This document shows, piece by piece, positions 1 to 7,443 of a DNA stretch of 64,000 bases. A program made the position numbers and the translations under genes. The stretch is from a bacterium (GTDB lineage: Bacteria; Bacteroidota; Bacteroidia; Flavobacteriales_D; Crocinitomicaceae). How positions within the stretch are numbered: the stretch's first letter is position 1; the number at the start of each line of letters is the position of its first letter. The notes under the pieces were generated by a model that searched no databases, was not told the DNA's origin, and was given only the letters and a program-made list of their open reading frames with translations. Location: positions 1 through 64,000 of the forward strand of contig JANSYQ010000002.1 in NCBI GenBank assembly GCA_024742305.1. Direction: 5' to 3'.

Positions 1-269
1 GTCAACCCACGACCGACAAATGCCGGCCCACCCATCGACAAACTTGCCACGGATCCACATGGGCATGCGCGGCAGACCGCGCTATTAAAAGCAACAACCG
101 CGTGCCAAACCAATCTGCATGAATTCCCCCCATCGAAAAAAATGTATCCCCAATAACCCCAAAGTGTTCCGCGCGCATCCGATTCTTTTTTCTTCATTCT
201 TCGGTATTGCGCATCAGCAGAAAAGCTAGCACCAGCGAGTATTAGTAAGATCAACGTCCAACGCAACAT
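1..269 (-). CDS. N-terminus of a secreted protein, possibly broken (runs off the window)
   Basis: An open frame begins with an ATG four bases after the stop of the upstream pseudouridine synthase gene, so the two are probably co-transcribed. The first ~20 residues form a clear signal peptide ('LILLILAGASFSADAQ'). They are followed by a basic stretch and the motif 'GTLWGYWGY', which resembles the start of secreted/outer-membrane proteins common in Bacteroidota (family memory, not checked). After that motif the frame reads through GC-rich DNA and gives Cys-rich, low-plausibility sequence, and the adjacent frame also fails to give a convincing continuation. Either the gene is frameshifted or rearranged, or the sequence near the window edge is unreliable. 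No stop is seen before base 1. The function is unknown. Confidence 0.45.
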   Translation of the reverse strand, partial: MLRWTLILLILAGASFSADAQYRRMKKKESDARGTLWGYWGYIFFDGGNSCRLVWHAVVAFNSAVCRACPCGSVASLSMGGPAFVGRGL

Positions 270-273
270 GATT

Positions 274-1173
274 CTATGTGTTTTGTGTCATTTTCAAAAA
301 TCCAACCTCTCTTTCTGTCAAATGGCGATAACGTCCTCTTGGAAGATCTTTCTTCGTCAATCCGGCGAACGTTACTCGATCCAATTTTCGTACGGTATAT
401 CCCAAAGACTCAAACGTTCTGCGAACAATGCGATTCTTCCCTGAGTGTAGTTCAACTCCCACTTTTCTGCCGTCCTCGTCATCCAAGAAATGGGCCGCAT
501 CGAAACGCGTGGTTCCGTCCTCTAATTTAATGCCATCCACCAACATTTTCAAATGTGCTGATGAAACGTTTTTATCCAATTCTACTTCGTAGATCTTTCC
601 CGCCTTGAAACGTGGGTGCGTCAACTTTTTCGCTAAATCACCATCGTTCGTAAACAAAAGGAGTCCCGTAGTTTCTTTGTCCAATCGACCTACTGGATAA
701 ATGCGTTCTTTACATGCTTTTCTCACCAATCCCATTACCGTCTTTCGCCCCATTGGATCATCCATGGTCGTGATGAACCCTTTCGGTTTGTTCAACAGGA
801 CGTAGCGTTTCGTTTCCGCATTAATCGTTTCTCCGTCGTAACGAATTTGATCTCCCGGTTTCACTTTGTAGCCCATCTCCGTGATGATTTCACCGTTCAC
901 GGTAACTACACCCGTTTTAATCAACACATCCGCCTCTCGACGCGAGCAAACACCCGCATTCGACAAAAACTTATTCAATCGAATTTCGTTGTCGTTAAAA
1001 CTTGGTAATGGATCGCCTTTTTTCTTGCTATCCTTGAAGTCAATATACTTTTGTTTTCCTTTCTGTGCCTTTGACAGATTTGGCTTTCCAGTACGCGTTT
1101 TTCCCTTAGATAACGGGCGCTTTTTCGATTTGTTACCGGAGCTTTTTCCTCCAGCGTTTCTTGAGTTCTTCAC
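274..1173 (-). CDS. rluB: RsuA/RluB-family rRNA pseudouridine synthase
   Basis: The 299-residue product should convert a uridine of 23S (or 16S) rRNA to pseudouridine. Residues 1-60 are a Lys-rich, probably disordered extension that could bind RNA. Residues ~64-113 are an S4 RNA-binding domain ('RLNKFLSNAGVCSRREAD'). The rest is the catalytic domain, with 'LLNKPKG' and the signature 'GRLDKETTGLLLFTNDG', in which Asp165 is the expected nucleophile. 'GKNRIVRR' is also typical of the RsuA/RluB group. The start is GTG: no in-frame ATG occurs before residue ~100, and a later start would delete the S4 domain. The leader carries a promoter, a hairpin and a duplicated copy of the start region (separate entries). 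The exact subfamily (RluB, E or F) cannot be fixed by eye; RluB is the best guess. Confidence 0.9.
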   Translation of the reverse strand: MKNSRNAGGKSSGNKSKKRPLSKGKTRTGKPNLSKAQKGKQKYIDFKDSKKKGDPLPSFNDNEIRLNKFLSNAGVCSRREADVLIKTGVVTVNGEIITEMGYKVKPGDQIRYDGETINAETKRYVLLNKPKGFITTMDDPMGRKTVMGLVRKACKERIYPVGRLDKETTGLLLFTNDGDLAKKLTHPRFKAGKIYEVELDKNVSSAHLKMLVDGIKLEDGTTRFDAAHFLDDEDGRKVGVELHSGKNRIVRRTFESLGYTVRKLDRVTFAGLTKKDLPRGRYRHLTEREVGFLKMTQNT

Positions 1174-1283
1174 GAGCTTAAGTTTTTGTTTTCATCTTTC
1201 CTTCGGGTTTCGGTGCAAGCACCTACCCAAAGTCTTCGGCTCGTTTGAGGCAAAAGAGCCTCTTTTCACGAGCTTAAGTTTTT
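1169..1283 (-). promoter_or_regulatory. Structured leader with duplicated start region upstream of rluB
   Basis: The 19-mer TTCACGAGCTTAAGTTTTT occurs at 1169-1187 and again at 1265-1283. On the minus strand each copy reads ...CTTAAGCTC-GTG-AA, so the GTG start and its upstream bases are duplicated 96 bases apart. The upstream copy opens a 25-codon ORF that stops at a TGA within the leader. Between the copies lies a hairpin, GGGT-GGTGC-TT-GCACC-ACCC (1205-1228). This could be a leader-peptide or hairpin control region, or simply a local duplication. Confidence 0.4.
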
Positions 1284-1314
1284 TAATATCAGCGCAAAAA
1301 GTATAGCGCGAGTA

Positions 1315-1322
1315 CAAAGGTA
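1315..1322 (-). promoter_or_regulatory. Bacteroidota -7 promoter element (TACCTTTG) for rluB
   Basis: On the minus strand TACCTTTG matches the TAnnTTTG -7 consensus exactly. No clear TTG -33 element lies 17-23 bases upstream. It would give a leader of about 135 nt before the GTG start. Confidence 0.45.
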
Positions 1323-1355
1323 CGCTATTCCAAACGAAATGCATTGCGAAAAGTT

Positions 1356-1715
1356 TCAAAGCGTGGGATAGAATGCATTTTGAATGTGGTCAACTTGTGT
1401 TTCGTACGAATTATGAATGATAGATACGACATCGAATCGAACATCAAGATCTAGCTGCCGCTCTTGAATATAAGCGTTCGCCGCTTTGATTAAATGACGC
1501 TGCTTGGTCCTAGTTATCGAGTTTTCCGGTGCCCCGTAAGAGGTATGTTTTCGTGTTTTCACCTCAACGATGACCAATTCTTCTCCTTGCTGAGCAATAA
1601 GGTCGATTTCCTGTTTTTTCCATCGGTAATTGACCTCCAAAATGGTCAGTCCGTGGTTTTGTAAATGTCTGCGAGCAATTCCTTCGCCCGTTTTGCCAAG
1701 TTCAATGTGGTTCAT
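1356..1715 (-). CDS. YraN family (UPF0102) endonuclease-like protein
   Basis: The 119-residue product has the usual length and layout of the YraN/UPF0102 family: an N-terminal 'GKTGEGIARRHLQNHG', then 'EIDLIAQQGEELVIVEVKTR'. The latter holds the Asp and the Glu-Val-Lys of a PD-(D/E)XK-type (Holliday-junction-resolvase-like) nuclease core. The C-terminal part ('TRTKQRHLIKAANAYI', 'RFDVVSI') is also typical. The biochemical role of the family is poorly known. The start is an ATG; the gene stands alone between rluB and the YqaA-like gene on the same strand. Confidence 0.9.
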   Translation of the reverse strand: MNHIELGKTGEGIARRHLQNHGLTILEVNYRWKKQEIDLIAQQGEELVIVEVKTRKHTSYGAPENSITRTKQRHLIKAANAYIQERQLDLDVRFDVVSIIHNSYETQVDHIQNAFYPTL

Positions 1716-1795
1716 ACTTTTTCGGTTAGTGGTTACTTTAAGTTAGTGAAAAAAGTCCTTTCTCCGACCTAGCTCGCCTCTAACTTAAAAGTACG

Positions 1796-2239
1796 TCAAA
1801 AGACAGCGAAATACATCATCGCAATCACCACATATCGCACCAACTTCCCAATAAGAACCGTCAAACACAGCGGCCAAAAGCGAGACTTGAGAAAACCGAG
1901 TGCCACCAACATAGGATCACCAACTATAGGCACCCAGGCTATCAATCCCAACCAATATCCCCAACGGTTGGATCGTTTTTCCCAACGGTGAATGCGCTGC
2001 GTATTGATTCCGAATCGAGTAAACATGCGTTCATTGTTCGCGGCGTATCCTAGACCGTAGTTGGTCATTCCGCCCAGGAAATTTCCCACCGTTGCTACCG
2101 AAATAGCCAAAATGGGGTCCATTTCCAAACCAAGTCCTGAAACGAGTAGTGCCTCAGAAGGAAAGGGTATAAGTGTGGCCGCTAGGAAAGCCCCTAGAAA
2201 CAAGCCGAGATAGCCATATTCGATCCAATCTGCTGCCAT
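1796..2239 (-). CDS. YqaA/DedA-type inner-membrane protein
   Basis: The 147-residue protein has about four hydrophobic segments and the DedA/VTT-type signature region 'ATLIPFPSEALLVSGL' followed by 'GNFLGGMTNYGLGY'. A basic cytoplasmic loop ('RIHRWEKRSNRWGYW') separates the two halves. Length and motifs fit the short YqaA branch of the VTT/DedA superfamily. Members are proposed lipid scramblases or transporters of the inner membrane; the substrate here is unknown. It is divergent from the next gene, with a 73-base intergenic region. Confidence 0.85.
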   Translation of the reverse strand: MAADWIEYGYLGLFLGAFLAATLIPFPSEALLVSGLGLEMDPILAISVATVGNFLGGMTNYGLGYAANNERMFTRFGINTQRIHRWEKRSNRWGYWLGLIAWVPIVGDPMLVALGFLKSRFWPLCLTVLIGKLVRYVVIAMMYFAVF

Positions 2240-2264
2240 TCGACAAATGTACTATTCAAAAAAA

Positions 2265-2272
2265 TAACTTTG
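2265..2272 (+). promoter_or_regulatory. -7 promoter element (TAACTTTG)
   Basis: An exact TAnnTTTG match lies 40 bases upstream of the likely ATG at 2313. An ATG directly after it (2278) reads only three codons before a stop. No TTG -33 element is evident at the expected distance. Confidence 0.45.
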
Positions 2273-2312
2273 AGCGGATGAACTATTGAGACTACTAGCT
2301 GTACGGAAAAGC

Positions 2313-2933
2313 ATGAAATTCATCGTTTTCATTCTTTCCATAATTGCCTTTCAGGGCTTTGCTCAAACGGGAGCTCAAGCATTGATTATGGGGAATGTTG
2401 AGCGACTGTGTTTACCCGATTCATCTCTTATCGTTTTAGATGAATTACCTGACTCTTTGGACTCCTTCAATACCATTTTTTTGTTTTCGAACTCCACCAG
2501 TTTTCTCTCAGAAGATGATGTAGCAAAAATAGATTCGTTTGTAGTGAATGGCGGTGGATTGTATAACGGCTCCGACAATTGGCCCTTACAAGCAGAGGCA
2601 AATCAAATGACGCAGAAACTGTATCGAAAGGAGAGTTTTGGAAATTATGAGGCATCCTCAGCAAGATCGGGCGAAGCGGGCAACTTGAATTTGAAAGATT
2701 TAGACACCATTCCTGCGGGAAAAACAACCGCTGCCTTTCCCATGGATTACCGACTAAAAGTTGAAGCGTGGATTTCGGATCAACCGCTCATTTTATCCGG
2801 GCATCATGGCGATGGAAGAATTGTCGTGGACACCGGATACTCCCGTTTTTACTGTGACATACGTGATGAGAACACCGACGTCATTTTTGAACGCGTGTAT
2901 CGGTTTTTGAAAGGTGAGGTAGATTATCGGTAG
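2313..2933 (+). CDS. Secreted protein with class-I glutamine-amidotransferase-like fold
   Basis: The track extends to a TTG at 2286, but the ATG at 2313 places a clean signal peptide at the N-terminus ('MKFIVFILSIIAFQGFAQ'), so I use it (206 residues). The mature part has alternating strands and helices: 'NTIFLFSNST', then 'IDSFVVNGGGLYNGSDNWPLQAEANQM', and near the end 'GRIVVDTGYSRF'. The Gly-Gly-Gly 'elbow' after a predicted strand recalls GATase1/ThuA-like domains that lack a full catalytic triad; I see no nucleophilic Cys at the elbow. This is a fold-level guess. The gene ends directly at a G-rich repeat that is mirrored after the next gene. Confidence 0.65.
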   Translation: MKFIVFILSIIAFQGFAQTGAQALIMGNVERLCLPDSSLIVLDELPDSLDSFNTIFLFSNSTSFLSEDDVAKIDSFVVNGGGLYNGSDNWPLQAEANQMTQKLYRKESFGNYEASSARSGEAGNLNLKDLDTIPAGKTTAAFPMDYRLKVEAWISDQPLILSGHHGDGRIVVDTGYSRFYCDIRDENTDVIFERVYRFLKGEVDYR

Positions 2934-2935
2934 GG

Positions 2936-2951
2936 GGGCTAGGGGGAGGAT
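2936..2951 (+). repeat. Left arm of a 16-bp inverted repeat flanking the SIMPL gene
   Basis: GGGCTAGGGGGAGGAT is repeated exactly in inverted orientation at 3992-4007. The arms lie immediately after the stop of the preceding gene and 8 bases after the stop of the SIMPL gene. Confidence 0.8.
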
Positions 2952-3020
2952 ACTAATTTAAACTTCGTTACCTTTTTCCAAAACAGACATTTCATGGTAT
3001 AAGAACTTAATCGACACATC

Positions 3021-3983
3021 ATGAACTATTTTTTAACGCTCACCCTAATTGCTTTGACCTTTATCTGTAAAGCGCAGGTCATCAACAAACAACATACGTT
3101 GTATCAACAGGGCAATCCACAAGAGTGTGGAATTACTGGAGATCCAAATGCCTTGAGTATGATTATTCAAACCGTGTATCGCGCCAAACCGGATGGATAT
3201 CATGCCATTTTTACCACCTCATTTATTGGAAAAAGCGTTCTCGATGTTGAGTCTCAAATGAATAAGAAAACGGATAGCTTAATTACAGCAGTCGGCAAGC
3301 TAGGAATTGAACCAAGAGATGTCTTAGCAGAAATGACAACATTGGACCCGATTTTCGATGTTGGATTGAACGGGTCGTCCAATCAGCCATCCGGTTATAA
3401 GGTAACCGAAAACATTACGTTTCACGTGAGAGATTTCAATACCATCCGGTATTTGGCAAAAACCTGTCTCGATTTTCAAATCTACGATCTCACCCATGTA
3501 ACACCCTATGTTCTTCAACCCGATTTGATCTATGACACGCTTGCGGCTAAGTCCGTTGAAATACTAGAGTTCAAAAAGGAATTGAGTCGAGATATTGGAT
3601 ATGGTGCCGCGGATGGTAAGGCTTACTTTAGAAAATGTCGGAATGTGTACTATCCAAACGATATGCATCTCGTAGCTCAAATTCAAAACTCACGGATGTA
3701 CATGCACGATTTAAGTCAGAATTCTGATATCGCATACAATCGAAATCTTCGTGTGGACAGTTACAACAATCTTGATTTACGCTCTGTAGATTACGTCTTT
3801 AATCCGAATATTATTGAGCCTACCATTGACTTTCATTACCGTATTGATTACAACTACGTCTTTCCGCCCGATGAGGAGGAAGAATCAGAAAACGATGAAA
3901 ATGTGGAGAAGGTTTTCTACATCCTGAATGAGGAAGGAGAGCTTCAGCAATTAAGCTTTGGAAAGAAGAAAAAGGAGGATTGA
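3021..3983 (+). CDS. Secreted SIMPL (DUF541) domain protein
   Basis: The 320-residue product has a signal peptide ('MNYFLTLTLIALTFICKAQ'). The middle carries the SIMPL pattern: an amphipathic helix region ('LITAVGKLGIEPRDV'), then 'GYKVTENITFHVRDFNTI' and a terminal 'YFRKCRNVYYP'. SIMPL proteins are periplasmic or secreted; their role is poorly defined (some are linked to signalling or stress). The C-terminus is acidic then basic ('EEEESENDENVEK' ... 'GKKKKED'), unlike the core domain. The gene is isolated and framed by a 16-bp perfect inverted repeat. Confidence 0.75.
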   Translation: MNYFLTLTLIALTFICKAQVINKQHTLYQQGNPQECGITGDPNALSMIIQTVYRAKPDGYHAIFTTSFIGKSVLDVESQMNKKTDSLITAVGKLGIEPRDVLAEMTTLDPIFDVGLNGSSNQPSGYKVTENITFHVRDFNTIRYLAKTCLDFQIYDLTHVTPYVLQPDLIYDTLAAKSVEILEFKKELSRDIGYGAADGKAYFRKCRNVYYPNDMHLVAQIQNSRMYMHDLSQNSDIAYNRNLRVDSYNNLDLRSVDYVFNPNIIEPTIDFHYRIDYNYVFPPDEEEESENDENVEKVFYILNEEGELQQLSFGKKKKED

Positions 3984-3991
3984 CGCTTTTC

Positions 3992-4007
3992 ATCCTCCCC
4001 CTAGCCC
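3992..4007 (-). repeat. Right arm of the 16-bp inverted repeat flanking the SIMPL gene
   Basis: This is the reverse complement of GGGCTAGGGGGAGGAT at 2936-2951, with no mismatch. The unit bounded by the arms is about 1.07 kb and contains only the SIMPL gene. Confidence 0.8.
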
Positions 4008-4086
4008 TCTTCAAAGCGACGCATTGAACTCGCCGAAATAGGGGAAGAAAATGAACTGTTCAAGAATAATAATCTTTAGATTATAC

Positions 4087-4180
4087 GTCCTCCTCCCTTG
4101 AGGGAGGTGCTGAAGGCGGAGGGTGATACAAATCGGAAAGTCACCCCTGTGAGTCCCCTCAAGGGGACAGGGGGGGGGGG
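4087..4180. repeat. Pair of REP-like CTCCCT/AGGGAG palindromes in opposite orientation
   Basis: The first unit is CCTCCCTTGAGGGAGG followed by GGAGGGTGA. The second, in reverse order, is TCACCCC then GTCCCCTCAAGGGGAC and a run of ten G. Together they form a ~95-base inverted pair between the convergent SIMPL and rnc genes. A related copy lies at 57709-57741. Confidence 0.65.
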
Positions 4181-4230
4181 TAATGCCAAAAACTTATCTT
4201 TTTAATATCAAAAGAAGGACATGGTCATTT

Positions 4231-4950
4231 TTACAACTCCCCAAGCAGCTGCAATGTCTCCTTTGATGCCGCTTGTTCTGCTTTCTTTTTCGAGGATCCC
4301 GATCCGCGGCCAAATTCTTGCTCGTTAATGACCACACGCACTTTGTAGCTCCACGCAGATCCTAGGTTTTCTTCTGAGACTACCTCAAACTCCAAAGGCA
4401 AACGATTCTTTTGGCTCCAAATGAACAATTTCGATTTAAAATCAATCTCTTCTTCGAGAATTTGGTTCAGGTCAATGTATTTGCGTAGTATATGATCGTT
4501 CAAGCTCTTTTTAACTTGCAAGTATCCTGCATCCAAATAAAGTGCCCCTACGAGGGCTTCAAAGGCGTTTCCTTCAATCGTTGCCATCTTTATGGACCTA
4601 CCTCGGTTAAAACGCAACACGCTGCCGATTTCCATTTCCTCGCCAATGAGACTCAGCGTACGGCGGCTAACCACTTTCGATTTGATTTTAGTGAGATGTC
4701 CTTCATCCTCTTCAGGATAAAGATTGAACAACATTTCTGCGATTACGGCATCCAATATGGCATCGCCTAAAAACTCAAGACGTTCGTTGGAAATTTCGTC
4801 GTTGTTATGCGCAATGGATTTGTGGGTGAGCGCTCGCTGAAACAATTCCAAATTCCTCGGTCGATATCCGAAACTTTTCTCCACGAACTGAACCACGAGG
4901 AGTTCATCTTCGTTGTATTTTTTTGAGAAAAAAGGAAAAAGTGCAAGCAC
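4231..4950 (-). CDS. rnc: Ribonuclease III
   Basis: The 239-residue enzyme cleaves double-stranded RNA in rRNA and mRNA processing. The RNase III signature 'NERLEFLGDAILD' lies at residues 55-67, with the metal-binding Glu and Asp. A second acidic site is 'GNAFEALVGALYLDAG'. A double-stranded-RNA-binding domain fills the C-terminal third ('DFKSKLFIWSQKNRLPLEF' to 'KKAEQAASKETLQLL'). The gene follows fabF by four bases, completing the acpP-fabF-rnc order seen in many bacteria. Nothing odd is visible. Confidence 0.97.
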   Translation of the reverse strand: MLALFPFFSKKYNEDELLVVQFVEKSFGYRPRNLELFQRALTHKSIAHNNDEISNERLEFLGDAILDAVIAEMLFNLYPEEDEGHLTKIKSKVVSRRTLSLIGEEMEIGSVLRFNRGRSIKMATIEGNAFEALVGALYLDAGYLQVKKSLNDHILRKYIDLNQILEEEIDFKSKLFIWSQKNRLPLEFEVVSEENLGSAWSYKVRVVINEQEFGRGSGSSKKKAEQAASKETLQLLGEL

Positions 4951-4954
4951 CGTT

Positions 4955-6208
4955 TTAACCGTTGTACTTCTTAACGATCACAGTGGTGTTATGTCCTCCG
5001 AATCCGAAGGTGTTTGATAACGCGATATTCACTGTTCGTTCCTGTGCCTTATTGAACGTAAAGTTCATTTTCGGGTCAAGGTCCGGATCGTCGGTGAAGT
5101 GATTAATAGTAGGCGGAACCACATCGTTTTTCACAGCAAGAACACAGGCAATTGCTTCAATTGCTCCGGCTGCTCCCAACAAGTGCCCCGTCATCGACTT
5201 AGTGGAACTAATGTTTAGGTTATAAGCATTATCACCGAAAACTTGCTGTATGGCTTTCACCTCGGCAATATCTCCGAGTGGAGTAGATGTTCCGTGAACA
5301 TTCACGTAATCCACTTCTGAAGGATCAATCTCAGCATCTTCGATGGCCGCTTTCATGGTATTCTTCGCTCCAAGTCCTTCAGGATGCGGTGCTGTCATGT
5401 GATAAGCATCTCCTGACATTCCACCTCCGATAACTTCCGCGTATATTTTCGCGCCACGCGCTTTTGCGTGTTCGTATTCTTCTAAAATTAGAGCACCACT
5501 ACCCTCTCCCAAAACAAATCCATCACGATCCAAGTCAAATGGACGAGAAGCTGTTTCCGGAGCATCATTTCGAGTAGACAATGCTTTCAAGGCGTTAAAT
5601 CCGCCCATTCCCATTTCGTTTACACATGCCTCAGAACCACCGGTCACGATAGCATCAGCTTTACCCAAACGGATATAGTTGTACGCATCGATGATAGCGT
5701 TTGTTGAGGATGCACAGGCAGAAACCGTAACGTAGTTGGGTCCGCGCAATCCGTATTTAATGGAAATGTGTCCTGCGGCGATATCCGCAATCATTTTCGG
5801 GATAAAGAAAGGATTCAATCGAGGTGTCCCGTCACCTGTAAAGAAATCTTTGGCCTCATCTTGGAAGGTTTGAAGTCCTCCGATTCCCGATCCCCAAATC
5901 ACACCAATTCGGTCTGTATTTGGATTTGACTCCATCAATCCCGAATCTGCCATAGCTTCTGTAGAAGAAACCATGGCATACTGGGAAAATGGATCCAATT
6001 TTCTTGCTTCTTTTCTGTCAAGGTGTTCGTTTACATCAAACCCTTTTACCTCGCAAGCAAATTGTGTTTTGAACTTCGATGCGTCGAAATGTGTAATTGG
6101 AGCAGCACCACTCTTTCCATTGGTTAGACCTTCCCAATATTCAGAAACAGTATTTCCGATTGGGGTAAGCGCCCCTAGTCCAGTGACTACAACTCTCTTT
6201 AATTCCAT
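4955..6208 (-). CDS. fabF: 3-oxoacyl-[acyl-carrier-protein] synthase II
   Basis: The 417-residue condensing enzyme elongates acyl-ACP with malonyl-ACP in fatty-acid synthesis. The catalytic triad is visible: Cys165 in 'VSACASSTNAI', His305 in 'VHGTSTPLGD' and His342 in 'TKSMTGHLLGAAGAIEA', the last with its lysine (Lys337). The C-terminal 'NTFGFGGHN' is the usual KAS-II end. Length and motifs are full. It lies between acpP, which supplies its carrier, and rnc, four bases downstream. Confidence 0.98.
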   Translation of the reverse strand: MELKRVVVTGLGALTPIGNTVSEYWEGLTNGKSGAAPITHFDASKFKTQFACEVKGFDVNEHLDRKEARKLDPFSQYAMVSSTEAMADSGLMESNPNTDRIGVIWGSGIGGLQTFQDEAKDFFTGDGTPRLNPFFIPKMIADIAAGHISIKYGLRGPNYVTVSACASSTNAIIDAYNYIRLGKADAIVTGGSEACVNEMGMGGFNALKALSTRNDAPETASRPFDLDRDGFVLGEGSGALILEEYEHAKARGAKIYAEVIGGGMSGDAYHMTAPHPEGLGAKNTMKAAIEDAEIDPSEVDYVNVHGTSTPLGDIAEVKAIQQVFGDNAYNLNISSTKSMTGHLLGAAGAIEAIACVLAVKNDVVPPTINHFTDDPDLDPKMNFTFNKAQERTVNIALSNTFGFGGHNTTVIVKKYNG

Positions 6209-6250
6209 AAACGAATCGTTAGTTCAACAAAGTATTGATATGAGTAAGGT

Positions 6251-6487
6251 TTAGTTTGCGTTTTCTTCGATGTAAGAAATCGCATCTCCAACCGTTTGGA
6301 TGTTCTCTGCTTGATCGTCTGGAATAGCGATGTTGAATTCTTTTTCAAATTCCATAATCAACTCAACTGTATCCAAAGAATCTGCTCCTAGATCATTTGT
6401 GAAGCTCGCTTCGTTTGATACTTCGCTTTCTTCCACACCCAATTTATCTACGATAATAGATACTACTTTTGATTTAACGTCAGACAT
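6251..6487 (-). CDS. acpP: Acyl carrier protein
   Basis: The 78-residue acidic protein carries growing acyl chains. Ser37 in '[16 protein letters not shown]' is the site of the 4'-phosphopantetheine arm. The rest ('[21 protein letters not shown]') is the standard helix III-IV region. It heads the acpP-fabF-rnc operon, has a consensus-like promoter 31 bases upstream of its ATG, and an A/G-rich leader (AAGAAGAA) just before the start. Confidence 0.98.
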   Translation of the reverse strand: MSDVKSKVVSIIVDKLGVEESEVSNEASFTNDLGADSLDTVELIMEFEKEFNIAIPDDQAENIQTVGDAISYIEENAN

Positions 6488-6517
6488 TTCTTCTTATTTT
6501 AAGGGTTAATTCAGCCG

Positions 6518-6547
6518 CAAAGAAAACCACAAATTATGAAAAGACAA
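6518..6547 (-). promoter_or_regulatory. Promoter of the acpP-fabF-rnc operon (TTG-N19-TTTCTTTG)
   Basis: On the minus strand TTG (6545-6547) is followed after exactly 19 bases by TTTCTTTG (6518-6525), one base off the Bacteroidota TAnnTTTG consensus. A ~30-base leader then leads to acpP. Confidence 0.6.
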
Positions 6548-6552
6548 AATTA

Positions 6553-7230
6553 TTACTCATAATATTCAATGACGTCATCCTTGGATTTGCGCTCCAAATC
6601 TGGGACTTGAACATTCTCAGCAGGATATCCTACTGGGATGAGTAAGAACGGTCTCTCGTTATCTGGTCGCTCTAGGGCTTTCGCAATAAAATTCATCGGG
6701 CTCGGCGTATGGGTCAATGCAACCAAACCGGCATTGTGCACTGCCATTAAGAAAAATCCCGCTGCCAGCCCTACTGATTCGTTCACGTAGTAATTCTGAT
6801 GCTTGGTTCCATCTTCATTCATTTCATACGGTCTTTTCAGCACAATTACGATCCAAGGGGCGATATCAATGAACTCTTTCACAGCATCGGTTCCCAATGG
6901 TTCGAGGTCTTTGAGCCATTCATCACTCATGCGCCCTCCATAGGATTTTCGCTCTTCTTCTTCTGCCAGTTCGCGAAGTTTGGACTTTAGCTCTTTATTG
7001 GATATCAAACAGAAGGTCCATGGTTGTTTGTGTGCTCCCGATGGTGCTGTGGACCCCGTCATGATAAGGTTTTCCATAACTTCCTTCGGTACCGGTTTGT
7101 CAGAAAAGTCTCTCACAGATCTTCTCGTGTTCGCCCATTCGTAAAACGATTTTGAGCGCTCCAACATTTCTTCAGCTGTGTATTGATCCCGCACGTACGG
7201 TACAAAAGGGTGGTCTTTGTCTAGTTCCAT
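6553..7230 (-). CDS. Nitroreductase-family flavoprotein, iodotyrosine-deiodinase-like
   Basis: The 225-residue protein has the FMN-dependent nitroreductase fold: 'NTRRSVRDFSDKPVP' at the N-terminus binds the FMN phosphate, and 'TGSTAPSGAHKQPW' follows. The segment 'EEEERKSYGGRMSDEWLKDL' matches by eye the active-site lid of iodotyrosine deiodinases, in which a Glu, a Tyr and a Lys clamp the halotyrosine zwitterion; a following 'IDIAPWIVIVLKRPY' fits too. Other nitroreductases lack this lid. The likely role is reductive dehalogenation or a related flavin reaction; the natural bacterial substrate is unknown. The gene is downstream of nothing obvious and has its own 213-base upstream region. Confidence 0.85.
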   Translation of the reverse strand: MELDKDHPFVPYVRDQYTAEEMLERSKSFYEWANTRRSVRDFSDKPVPKEVMENLIMTGSTAPSGAHKQPWTFCLISNKELKSKLRELAEEEERKSYGGRMSDEWLKDLEPLGTDAVKEFIDIAPWIVIVLKRPYEMNEDGTKHQNYYVNESVGLAAGFFLMAVHNAGLVALTHTPSPMNFIAKALERPDNERPFLLIPVGYPAENVQVPDLERKSKDDVIEYYE

Positions 7231-7443
7231 GATTCTTTGCGTTGATACGAATATAAGGAATGTCAGCCTTTCATAAGCCCTATCCCCTTTCTCATTACTA
7301 TTTGGGCCATTTCAACTTTGAAGTTTTTCCAAAAGGTTATGCCCGTATTACCGATAAATAAAGTTTTTCTTATCAATCGCACTCATACTTTTTCTTCTAG
7401 CTGAATTGGCATAAGTTCGTTACCTCAACTACATAATCGACCT

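Noticed and set aside
881-1306. 141-residue plus-strand ORF over the rluB start
   Set aside because: It is antisense to rluB and its leader, with no domain or promoter; the opposite strand explains the region fully.
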